From Nitrososphaerota archaeon (lineage in GTDB: Archaea; Thermoproteota; Nitrososphaeria; Nitrososphaerales; Nitrosopumilaceae): 64,000 nucleotides of DNA. The notes under the pieces were generated by a model. That model was not told the DNA's origin. It saw only the letters and a program-made list of their open reading frames with translations, and did not search any database. Below are positions 1 to 7,586 of this stretch, one piece after another. The stretch's first letter is position 1. Every line of letters starts with the position of its first letter. The stretch is from the NCBI GenBank assembly GCA_028866895.1, contig JAGWHF010000006.1, forward strand, positions 77,583-141,582, given 5' to 3'. The position numbers and the translations under genes are program-made.

Positions 1-105
1 ACACCGCCAGCTACCACATCGACACCGCCAGCTACCACATCGACACCGCCAGCTACCACATCGACACCGCCAGCTACCACATCGACACCGCCAGCTACAA
101 CAACA
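1..105 (+). repeat. 21-bp in-frame tandem repeat (TPPATTS)
   Basis: The unit acaccgccagctaccacatc plus g is repeated exactly at 1-21, 22-42, 43-63 and 64-84. A diverged fifth copy lies at 85-105. The unit is a multiple of three, so copy-number change would keep the frame. The array probably continues upstream of the window. Confidence 0.95.
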
Positions 106-246
106 CCATCCACCATATCCAATGGGCCTGGAATGACTGAAACCAACAACAAGAAATCTAACGATTATGTCTCTCCACAGGAGAGAAGCATAGTACTTTC
201 AATGATCAAAAAGTGGGAAGATTATAACGTCATAGCAAAGCACTAG
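1..246 (+). CDS. 3' end of a Thr/Pro/Ser-repeat protein (5' part outside window)
   Basis: The reading frame is open from base 1 to a TAG at 244-246, giving the last 81 residues of a longer protein. It begins with four exact copies and one degraded copy of TPPATTS. A charged, non-repetitive tail of about 40 residues follows and ends in VIAKH. Such T/P/S-rich tracts are typical of flexible, often glycosylated linkers in archaeal surface proteins. Here they could equally be a cytoplasmic low-complexity linker, because the N-terminus and any signal peptide are not visible. No function can be assigned. Confidence 0.7.
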   Translation, partial: TPPATTSTPPATTSTPPATTSTPPATTSTPPATTTPSTISNGPGMTETNNKKSNDYVSPQERSIVLSMIKKWEDYNVIAKH

Positions 247-385
247 GCACACCGGGAAAATCGTCTTACAACTGTATATCTTGATCACTGGGTGATAGGC
301 AGATAGTCTTGCTTTGCAAGGCTAATTCTTAACATACAAAGCGCGACATAAACTTATTAAATCTACTTCCGCCTAGTTTTAACTG

Positions 386-1147
386 ATGAGCGGTTCTAGA
401 TTCGAAGATACTAATCCCGGCCAGCCCGGCAGCGGCGGCGCGCTGCTGTCAAAGGAATTAAGAAAGATCTCAGAAGACATGAAAAACGATCTTCAATTCA
501 TCATAAAGTCAATGGAGGATGCCATCAAGTTTTCAATGGATGAAAAGACAAAGGCGACCGCGCTCAAGTCCCTGGTACTTGAGAAGGAAGAGGAGGTAAG
601 GAAGACCTCGGATGAGATCGTCTCCACTGAAAAGAGAATAACAAGCAATGAAAGCGCAATCGCTGGCCTTGAAAAGGAACTGAACAGCGTGAAGACTGCC
701 ATACAGGGAATCAAGGAGATAACGTCAGAGCTTGACCCACTTGACGCAGAAAGGGCAGCGGACTCGCTGAAGGGAACCCTGATAAAGAAACAAACGGATC
801 TTGAAAAGTCAAGAGGCGACCTCAACTCATCAATAAAGCTAAAGGATCTGGCCATGCGCAGACTTGGAGATGCAGAAAGGTCCCTCCAGAATGCAAAAAA
901 ACACTACTCTGAAAAAATGGCCGGCGCAGACCTGCTGGCGGAGAATGTCGAAAAGTCATTTTCCCACATTGTGCAGGCTTACCGCGACGTGATAACCGTG
1001 TCAAAGGAATTGCTCATGGAGATCCTAGACTCTCGGCAGTCAACCCAGTCCGGTACCAGTGCTCCGCAAACGGCACCCAGCGCAAACGTTAATGCCCAGC
1101 AGCGTCCCTCGGAGCAGAGAAAGGATGAAGGACTGCTTGGAATTTAA
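386..1147 (+). CDS. Hypothetical coiled-coil protein (253 aa)
   Basis: After a short Gly/Ser-rich N-terminus (residues 1-25), residues about 25-220 are almost entirely charged and helical, with heptad-like Leu/Ile/Val spacing. This predicts a long coiled coil. The C-terminal 30 residues are Ser/Thr/Pro/Gln-rich and disordered. There is no signal peptide or membrane segment, so it is probably cytoplasmic. A TATA-like element (cttattaaa, 353-361) lies about 28 bases before the ATG, which supports this start and a leaderless transcript. No family recognised; a structural or scaffolding role is only a guess. The next gene is 42 bases downstream. Confidence 0.75.
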   Translation: MSGSRFEDTNPGQPGSGGALLSKELRKISEDMKNDLQFIIKSMEDAIKFSMDEKTKATALKSLVLEKEEEVRKTSDEIVSTEKRITSNESAIAGLEKELNSVKTAIQGIKEITSELDPLDAERAADSLKGTLIKKQTDLEKSRGDLNSSIKLKDLAMRRLGDAERSLQNAKKHYSEKMAGADLLAENVEKSFSHIVQAYRDVITVSKELLMEILDSRQSTQSGTSAPQTAPSANVNAQQRPSEQRKDEGLLGI

Positions 1148-1189
1148 GCTAAAGGTATTTTTCATTACACGTCCTAGATTGGAAAGAAA

Positions 1190-1639
1190 ATGAGCGAACA
1201 GAACAACAATTCCCATCAACTCAAGATTAGCAAATTGCAGGAGAGGCTGTCTAGCATCTCAAGTGGTGCGAGAAAAGATCTTGACATGATGCAAAGGGAT
1301 AGGAGGCATGAGGCAGGAACAAGAGATGAGCCCGCAACACGGCAGGAACAAAGGCATCCTGCACCGGAAAATAAGGGGGAGCAGTCTGTAGAGGAGATTC
1401 TGCAGGAGATAAAGCAACAACTGGCACAAAAACGCCAGGAGGCATGGACGGCAGCGGAATCCCAAAAGGAATCCCTTGAAATCGGTACTACACGCCAAGC
1501 GTACGCGCAAGAGGCGGCCGTGCCAGAACAGAGGGCGCCGCCGCAAAACAAATCGTGGAAGGCATGGGTGCCCATTCCGGGGGAGAGGCTGAGCCACCTG
1601 GAGAAAAAAACGCTGGGCAGACTCTTGGGAAAACACTGA
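1190..1639 (+). CDS. Hypothetical hydrophilic protein (149 aa)
   Basis: Rich in Gln, Glu, Lys and Arg, with no membrane segment. Residues 5-35 and 60-95 are predicted helical, the centre is low-complexity, and the C-terminus (HLEKKTLGRLLGKH) could be an amphipathic helix. Same strand as the coiled-coil gene and close to it, so the two may be co-transcribed or functionally linked. GGAAAGAAA lies just before the ATG and is at best a weak ribosome-binding site. No family recognised. Confidence 0.6.
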   Translation: MSEQNNNSHQLKISKLQERLSSISSGARKDLDMMQRDRRHEAGTRDEPATRQEQRHPAPENKGEQSVEEILQEIKQQLAQKRQEAWTAAESQKESLEIGTTRQAYAQEAAVPEQRAPPQNKSWKAWVPIPGERLSHLEKKTLGRLLGKH

Positions 1640-1813
1640 CTGGATTTTGCGGCATCCGTATGCCACGCGGCATCGCAATCGACCCGACTGGCAAAAAATT
1701 TCATCCGGGATTATGCTGTAATGCAGACGCGGTGTAAAAAAAGGCGGCCTGCAGCTGGAATGACTGGAACCCGGTTGATAGAACCATTTAAAATGGAATT
1801 TATCGGGGAAGAT

Positions 1814-2830
1814 ATGACAGAACAATTGATAGCAAAGGCATTCCTGATTTCAATCATGGTAGCAATGGCCGTGTCATCGGTGGCTCCTGCCTACTCTGCA
1901 TCGGAGCCTGCCACCAAGACAGTCGTGTCGGTAAGCACGGACAAGACTTTCTACAATATGGGGGAGACCATTGCCATAAGCGGCTCTGTTACCCATCCTC
2001 CCTCGGACACGGTTATCCTGAAGATATTTGACAGCAAGGCAGAGCTGGTCTGGCTCTTTGTAGTTACGCTAGACAAGGACGACAGCTTCAAGACGTCGCT
2101 CCAACTCTCCAGTCCGGACTGGGAAAAGTCCACCTTCTACGTGCTTACGGCAAAGGCAGGAGACGGGATTGGTTCTGCCTCCTTTGAGATACACAAAGCA
2201 TCAGCATCCACGTATGTGCCATCCGACATGGCGGTACCTGATGTCGTAAAACTTGTCCGCCAGAACGCGTACATAATTCCAGTCTCGGGCCTTATCCTGG
2301 CAGTGCTGGTAATCGGCATTCTCTTTTCGAGGAGGCCCCCCAAAAGCATTGCCACTCTTAGAAACGAGCAGGCCCCGCTGATCTCGTACGGCCCCCCATC
2401 GCCTGCCAGGGTGTACCTGGCGCAGGGCACAAGCGTAAGCTTTGACGGATGGCATAAAATTCCGGATGACCAGAAAGCGCAGGTGGATTCTATCGAGTTC
2501 TGGATTGAGATCAAAAACATCGGAAGCGACACTGCCAAAGACATCAAATCATCATTTCTGAAAAAAGATGGGTTGCTTTACAGGCGGGAAATGGAAGAGA
2601 AAGGCAAACTCCCGGAGGGCCAGGTCTTGCTGCCCAATCTGGCACCGGGCCATTCCCTTTACTGGGATTTTAAAATACCCCTGGACAGGTACAACAGGCT
2701 CGAGATGGAGAACCTGTCTGTCGGCCTGTTGTCCTCGTACGACAAAAACAAGACCAAGGGGTATTCGGGCATCATCTTTGGCATGGGAAAGGGCGGAAAT
2801 TACACCGCAGACGAGTGGTTCTCTCATTGA
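1814..2830 (+). CDS. Secreted/membrane-anchored protein with Ig-like domain
   Basis: The ATG at 1814 is preferred over an upstream in-frame start at 1721. A TATA element (catttaaaat, 1785-1794) sits about 25 bases upstream, and residues 1-30 then form a good signal peptide ending PAYSA. Residues about 36-130 look like a beta-sandwich of the Ig/macroglobulin-2 type (VSTDKTFYNMGETIAISGSV). A membrane helix lies at about 152-173, followed by Arg-rich residues. The remaining 160 residues are a second, probably cytoplasmic, beta-rich domain. Topology is outside-TM-inside. Function unknown; a surface sensor or envelope-stress role would fit but is inference. Confidence 0.75.
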   Translation: MTEQLIAKAFLISIMVAMAVSSVAPAYSASEPATKTVVSVSTDKTFYNMGETIAISGSVTHPPSDTVILKIFDSKAELVWLFVVTLDKDDSFKTSLQLSSPDWEKSTFYVLTAKAGDGIGSASFEIHKASASTYVPSDMAVPDVVKLVRQNAYIIPVSGLILAVLVIGILFSRRPPKSIATLRNEQAPLISYGPPSPARVYLAQGTSVSFDGWHKIPDDQKAQVDSIEFWIEIKNIGSDTAKDIKSSFLKKDGLLYRREMEEKGKLPEGQVLLPNLAPGHSLYWDFKIPLDRYNRLEMENLSVGLLSSYDKNKTKGYSGIIFGMGKGGNYTADEWFSH

Positions 2831-2854
2831 CAGGGGGGACGCCCAAGGCGTATT

Positions 2855-4312
2855 CTAGGGAAAGGCCAAAGACGCCGAGAGGTAGGAACCAAGATCGGCC
2901 TCCTTTATCCTCTCCTGGCTCATGGAGTCCCTTTGCCTTACCGTCACCGTACCGTCCTCAAGCGTCTGGTGGTCCACCGTCACCGCAAACGGCGCCCCCA
3001 CCTCGTCAAGCCGCCTGTACCTCCTTCCTATCGCGCCCGAGTGGTCAAGGAACGCGTCGTATCTGGTCTTGAGCCTTGAAAATATCTCGTCTGTCTTTTC
3101 TGCCAAGCCGTCCTTCTTTACAAGCGAGAGCACGCCGACGTGGACCGGCGCAAGATATGGCCTGAGTGAGAGGACAACCCTCTCGTTCTCCTTGTCCTCC
3201 CTGAAGCTGTGCTCAAGTATGGTGTACAGGCTGCGGTCTATCCCCATCGAGAGCTCAAAGACGTGCGGCAGTACCTTTACATTGTCGTCTAGCACCTCGA
3301 ACTTTTCCTTGCTTGCGTTCGCATGGCTTGTAAGGTCATAGTCGGACCTGTAGTTGCAGGCCACAAGCTCAAGCCAGCCCGTAGTCGTCTCCACCTCAAA
3401 GTCAAATGCAACAGATGCATAGAACGCCTTTTCCTTCTCGCCCAGCTTCCGGAACCTGCTCCTCCCTGTGTCAATTCCGGTCTTTCGGTAAAACTCTGCA
3501 AGCAGGCCCAGGTAGTATGCCACAAGCTTGTTTGGTACGGTCTTTGACTCGTATGCCTCCCTGCATGTCATTGGCCTGATGACATCGTCAGTCATGATAT
3601 TCAGTACGGTATTTTCGACCTCGGAAAACCCGGCAATCTCGTCAAGCCTGCCCGGATTGCAGAATACCTCTATCTCCGCCTGGTAGAACTCGCGCAGCCG
3701 CAGGAGGCTCTGGCGCGGCGAGATCTCGTTTCTGAAACTTTTTCCAATCTGGGCAACCCCGATCGGCAGCCTGCCTCGCATGGTCTTGTAAAGCCGCGGA
3801 AAGTCCACAAATATCGACTGGCACGTCTCCGGCCTCAGGTATGCAGCCTCGTCCTGCGGCCCTATCCCGACCCTGAACATCATGTTGAATTTCCTGGCAC
3901 TGTCAAAGTCTCCCTTGCACTTGGGGCACTTGATATTTTTTTCAGCTACTGCCTTGTCAAACTGGTCAAGGTCGGCGCTCTCCGGTATCACTATGGAGGA
4001 CACCTCGGCAATCAGCTTGTCAGCCCGGAAGATGAGGTGGCACTTTTTGCATTTTATCACGGGATCTGCAAAGCTTGCAAGGTGGCCCGACGCCGCAAAG
4101 ACCGACCCGGACATTATCTGCGAGCCGTCAATCTCCCACATCCTGTCGCGCCTTACAAGCTCCCTGCGCCACAGCTCGATGAACTTGTTCTTCAGGCTCG
4201 TCCCGGACGGGCCGTACTCCCAGAATCCTGCGTGAGCGTCGGAGTAAATCTCGCAGCTTGGAAAGTAAAACCCCCTCTCAAGCGCAAGCTGCATTATCTG
4301 CTCATAATCCAT
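2855..4312 (-). CDS. glyS: Glycyl-tRNA synthetase
   Basis: Class II aminoacyl-tRNA synthetase of the alpha2 (archaeal/eukaryotic-like) type, charging tRNA-Gly in the cytoplasm. At 485 aa it is within the usual range for this form. Visible features are the N-terminal GFYFPSCEIY and YGPSGTSLKNKF (motif 1 region), a zinc-binding insertion with CKKC and CPKC (about residues 88-140), motif 2 around FRNEISPRQSLLRLREF, and motif 3 MGIDRSLYTILEHSF. The C-terminal anticodon-binding domain begins around LAPVHVGVLS. It lies 36 bases downstream of nfo on the same strand and is probably co-transcribed. Confidence 0.95.
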   Translation of the reverse strand: MDYEQIMQLALERGFYFPSCEIYSDAHAGFWEYGPSGTSLKNKFIELWRRELVRRDRMWEIDGSQIMSGSVFAASGHLASFADPVIKCKKCHLIFRADKLIAEVSSIVIPESADLDQFDKAVAEKNIKCPKCKGDFDSARKFNMMFRVGIGPQDEAAYLRPETCQSIFVDFPRLYKTMRGRLPIGVAQIGKSFRNEISPRQSLLRLREFYQAEIEVFCNPGRLDEIAGFSEVENTVLNIMTDDVIRPMTCREAYESKTVPNKLVAYYLGLLAEFYRKTGIDTGRSRFRKLGEKEKAFYASVAFDFEVETTTGWLELVACNYRSDYDLTSHANASKEKFEVLDDNVKVLPHVFELSMGIDRSLYTILEHSFREDKENERVVLSLRPYLAPVHVGVLSLVKKDGLAEKTDEIFSRLKTRYDAFLDHSGAIGRRYRRLDEVGAPFAVTVDHQTLEDGTVTVRQRDSMSQERIKEADLGSYLSASLAFP

Positions 4313-4348
4313 GCCGTATCATCACCAAAGTTATCATCATAGGCATCA

Positions 4349-5194
4349 TCATAGGGCAAGTTCCTTAACTTTTTTAAGGTTGCCCGCGTCATCCCGCCTC
4401 TCGTCAATCGGGGTCTCTAGGACTATCGGTATCTTCTTTGCGTTCATTGAATGTATCACCTTTGCAAGCCCCTTCTCCCCTATGTGCCCAAGCCCGATGT
4501 GCTCGTGCCTGTCGATGTTGCACCCAAGCTCCCCCTTGGAGTCGTTGAGGTGGAGTATCTTGAGGTGCTCAAAGCCTACTGCCTTGTCAAACTTGGCAAG
4601 CGTGTCTGATACATTCTTCTCCGTCCTGAGGTCGTACCCTGCCGCAAATGCGTGGCAGGTATCAAGGCAGACTCCGAACCGCTTTGCGGGCTTGAGCTGC
4701 TTGAATATGTGGCCCAGCTGCTCAAAGTCCGATCCCACGCTGTTCTTCTGGCCCGCCGTGTTCTCCAAAAGTATCATTACCTCGTCGCCCGTATCCTCTG
4801 CAGCCTTTGTGAACGCCCTGACAAGCTTCTCAATACCCTTCTTGTCCCCAGCACCCTTGTGGCTGCCCAGGTGGGCCACGATATATGGTATGCCGAGCTT
4901 GGTGCACCTCTTTATCTCGTCTATCAGGGAGCCAAGCGACTTGGCAAAGGGGTCCTCCTCGGGCGTTGAGAGGTTGGGCAGGTACGGCATGTGTGCAACG
5001 GTGGCATACCTGTCTATCTCGCTTGCCTCAAGCTTCTTGCGAAAGTTTGCGACGTCATTTGCGGCAAGCGGCTTTGCGGCCCACCCGCGGGGGTTCCGGG
5101 TAAATATCTGGAACGCGGTGCAGCCCATCGCGACCGCATTGTCAACTGCGCGGTCGATGGAACCTGAGATGGATACATGCAATCCCACCTGCAT
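4349..5194 (-). CDS. nfo: Endonuclease IV (apurinic/apyrimidinic endonuclease)
   Basis: AP endonuclease of the TIM-barrel Nfo family, which cleaves DNA 5' of abasic sites with a tri-zinc centre in base-excision repair. The start MQVGLHVSISGSID is typical. Family motifs with metal ligands are visible: YIVAHLGSHKG, LLENTAGQ, GVCLDTCHAFAAGYD, HLNDSKGELG, DRHEHIGLGHIG and PIVLETP. At 281 aa it is full length. A TATA element (ggtataatttaag on the plus strand, about 5211-5222) lies 25 bases before the ATG, giving a leaderless start. Confidence 0.95.
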   Translation of the reverse strand: MQVGLHVSISGSIDRAVDNAVAMGCTAFQIFTRNPRGWAAKPLAANDVANFRKKLEASEIDRYATVAHMPYLPNLSTPEEDPFAKSLGSLIDEIKRCTKLGIPYIVAHLGSHKGAGDKKGIEKLVRAFTKAAEDTGDEVMILLENTAGQKNSVGSDFEQLGHIFKQLKPAKRFGVCLDTCHAFAAGYDLRTEKNVSDTLAKFDKAVGFEHLKILHLNDSKGELGCNIDRHEHIGLGHIGEKGLAKVIHSMNAKKIPIVLETPIDERRDDAGNLKKVKELAL

Positions 5195-5381
5195 GTGGGT
5201 ATTTTCAGCTGGTATAATTTAAGGCCTGCAACTAGAATGCTGCAATTGCGGCACCTTTTAAAGAGGCCCTCACCCCAAGGCGGCCCGCCCGGAAATTCCG
5301 CAAACAGGCGGCCCTGCAGCAGGTACGGAATCAATTTTTAAGTCCTGTGGGATGAAGAGATGCGTGTTACAGCCGGGCATC

Positions 5382-6383
5382 ATGGACCTTGCCAAGTATC
5401 CCTTCCTTGCGGAAGCTGGCGAATACCTGCGCGACAAGGGCTTTAACCTCGAGCAGCTGGGGCATCCGGACTGGGCACCGCTTGTGGAGAAGGCGTACGG
5501 AAGGATAGTCGTCGCGTCGTCGGGCCAGGTATACCACCCGGAGGGTGGAAGGCTTGAAAACCCCGACATGGAGATTTTGTCGTTTATAGTCGCGGTAATC
5601 CTGCTCAAGGCGGCAGGGATCAACACGCTCACACGCAGGTTCTCCCTTGCGGAGGCGCGCAGGGCCGAGAGGTTCCTCCAGCAGGACCTGTGGGCAAACA
5701 AGGACAAAAAAAACCTGGACCTGCCTCTCAAGATAATATCGGAACTCTTTGGCATCCGGGTGCACGTGGAGGACGACGAGTTTGTGATAAAGGTTGCAGA
5801 CTACCTCCAGAGGGCTGTCCACTTTCACGAGAAGGAGTGGAAGCTTGTCAACAGGAGGGTCGGGGCGGGCCTTGTCCACCTCACGTCGCACGAGACTGTC
5901 AGGCTCATACGCACCGAGCTTGGGCAGTACATCAGCGCAAGGATCCAGTCAATATCGCTTCCTCCCATACCTGACACCTTCAAGAGCCGCGTGGGCGATC
6001 TTGTCACGCTTGCAGGCAGGTTTGCGGACGCGCCGGTCGTATCCTCGGACTATCCGCCGTGCGTCAAGCATGCAATCGAGGTGCTTGAAAAGGGCGAGAA
6101 CCTCCCGCATTCAGGCAGGTTCCTGCTTGCAACCTACCTCCTTGCAAGGGGGCAGACTGCAGACCAGATAGCGCCGCTCTTCAAGAATGCGCCCGACTAT
6201 AACGAGCGCATCACGCGGTACCAGCTTGAGCACATATCGGGATCATCGGGGAGGGGGACCAAGTACCAGTGCCCCTCATGCGACAAGCTCCGGAGCGAGA
6301 GCCTGTGCTTCAAGGTCCCCGAGTGCGACGGGATAATCAACCCCATACAGTTTGGACGGAAGAGGGGGACTGCAAATGCTTGA
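5382..6383 (+). CDS. priL: DNA primase large subunit PriL
   Basis: Large, iron-sulfur subunit of archaeal primase, which pairs with PriS to make RNA/DNA primers. The ATG at 5382 (MDLAKYPFL) is chosen over an upstream ATG at 5352. The TATA-like tract caatttttaag (5333-5343) is only about 14 bases from 5352, and PriL proteins normally begin near this motif. Four cysteines fit the 4Fe-4S set: YPPC (about residue 227), CPSC (297/300), LC (309) and PEC (315), followed by NPIQF. 333 aa. It overlaps priS by 8 bases (ATGCTTGA), so translation is coupled. Confidence 0.92.
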   Translation: MDLAKYPFLAEAGEYLRDKGFNLEQLGHPDWAPLVEKAYGRIVVASSGQVYHPEGGRLENPDMEILSFIVAVILLKAAGINTLTRRFSLAEARRAERFLQQDLWANKDKKNLDLPLKIISELFGIRVHVEDDEFVIKVADYLQRAVHFHEKEWKLVNRRVGAGLVHLTSHETVRLIRTELGQYISARIQSISLPPIPDTFKSRVGDLVTLAGRFADAPVVSSDYPPCVKHAIEVLEKGENLPHSGRFLLATYLLARGQTADQIAPLFKNAPDYNERITRYQLEHISGSSGRGTKYQCPSCDKLRSESLCFKVPECDGIINPIQFGRKRGTANA

Positions 6384-7500
6384 GAGGGACTCGGCGCTGG
6401 TCGAGAATGCAATCAAGGAATACTACTTTAACCACTTTGACCTGGTAAGAATCCCGCCCAAGCCGGCCCAGAGGGAGTTTGGGTACCAGAAGATAAACGG
6501 CGGGATGACAAGGCACATCTCGATAAAGGACGTAAAGGAGCTGCACCTGCTTTTGATGCGCGAGACGCCGTCTGACGTCTACTGCTCAAACGCCTACTAC
6601 TCTTTTCCAAGCATGCCAATGTCGGAGAAGGACTGGCAGGGGGCCGACCTCATCTTCGACATTGACGCAAAGGACCTTGCGCTTCCATGCAGGAAGGATC
6701 ACGCCGTCTCAAGGTGCGGCTCGTGCGGTACTGTCTTTCCGGGAAGCCGGCCGCTGTGCACAAGTTGCGGCTCCCCAAAGCATGAGACTGTCTCTGTTAC
6801 CTGCAGGGACTGCATCGGCGAGTCAAAAAAGGAGGTCAAGAAGCTTGTCGGGCTGCTCGTCGAGGACCTTGGCATAAGGGAGGAGGAGGTCGAGGTGTAC
6901 TTTTCCGGAAACGAGGGATTCCACGTCAGGGTGACAAACCGCGATTACGAGCAGCTTGAATCGCAGGAGAGGGCCGACCTTGTAGATTACATCATGTTCA
7001 ACGGCGCGATACCAGAGACGTTTGGCATGAAGAGGCAGAGCTCCTCCAGGTCGGAGCTGCCGGAGATGGGCGAGGCAGGATGGCGCGGCCGCGTCGCCAC
7101 CACTCTATTTGGCTCCAAGTCAAGGGCCCCCAAGGCCTCAAGGCAGGTGCTTGCGGAGGGGTACTCTGCATTCCAGGAAAAGCTGGAGGGCATGAGGCAG
7201 ACGCTAGGTGCAAGGGTGGACCCAAAGGTGACGATGGACATCCACAGGATCTTCAGGCTCGAGGGGACCATCAACAGCAAGAGCGGCCTTGCAAAGACAA
7301 GGTGTGCCGACCTTGATGGGTTTGATCCGTTCTCGGAGGCCTGCCTCCTCGGGGACGAGAAGGTCGAGGTTGTTGCAAGCAGCCCGGCCGTGATAAGGCT
7401 GAAGAACAAAAAGTACGGCCCGTATGAAAACGAGAGGATCTCGGTGCCAAAATATGCCGCGGTCTACATGATATGCAAGGGACTGGCAAGCACCGTCTGA
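6376..7500 (+). CDS. priS: DNA primase catalytic subunit PriS
   Basis: Archaeo-eukaryotic primase small subunit, 374 aa from the ATG inside the priL stop. Catalytic aspartates are visible in DLIFDIDAKDL (about residues 95 and 97). A zinc knuckle with CGSCG, CTSCG and CRDC follows (about 114-145). FSGNEGFHVRV carries the conserved SGxxGxH-like nucleotide-binding loop. IHRIFRLEGTINSKSGL matches the C-terminal family motif. An in-frame start at 6352 exists but would overlap priL more and adds no family-like sequence. The adjacent priL-priS pair implies equal expression of the two subunits. Confidence 0.95.
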   Translation: MLERDSALVENAIKEYYFNHFDLVRIPPKPAQREFGYQKINGGMTRHISIKDVKELHLLLMRETPSDVYCSNAYYSFPSMPMSEKDWQGADLIFDIDAKDLALPCRKDHAVSRCGSCGTVFPGSRPLCTSCGSPKHETVSVTCRDCIGESKKEVKKLVGLLVEDLGIREEEVEVYFSGNEGFHVRVTNRDYEQLESQERADLVDYIMFNGAIPETFGMKRQSSSRSELPEMGEAGWRGRVATTLFGSKSRAPKASRQVLAEGYSAFQEKLEGMRQTLGARVDPKVTMDIHRIFRLEGTINSKSGLAKTRCADLDGFDPFSEACLLGDEKVEVVASSPAVIRLKNKKYGPYENERISVPKYAAVYMICKGLASTV

Positions 7501-7570
7501 GACCTTCCTATTTGACTTATTAATAGTTCCCAAGCAAGCGGGGGTAGGTAAGACATTAATTTGACGCATA

Positions 7571-7577
7571 GGGAGGT
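7571..7577 (+). promoter_or_regulatory. Strong Shine-Dalgarno for a TTG start
   Basis: GGGAGGT is placed 9 bases before the TTG at 7587. Most genes here are leaderless, so this clear ribosome-binding site decides the non-AUG start and implies a leadered message. A TATA-like cttattaata lies further up at about 7516-7525. Confidence 0.7.
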
Positions 7578-7586
7578 AACCTGATT

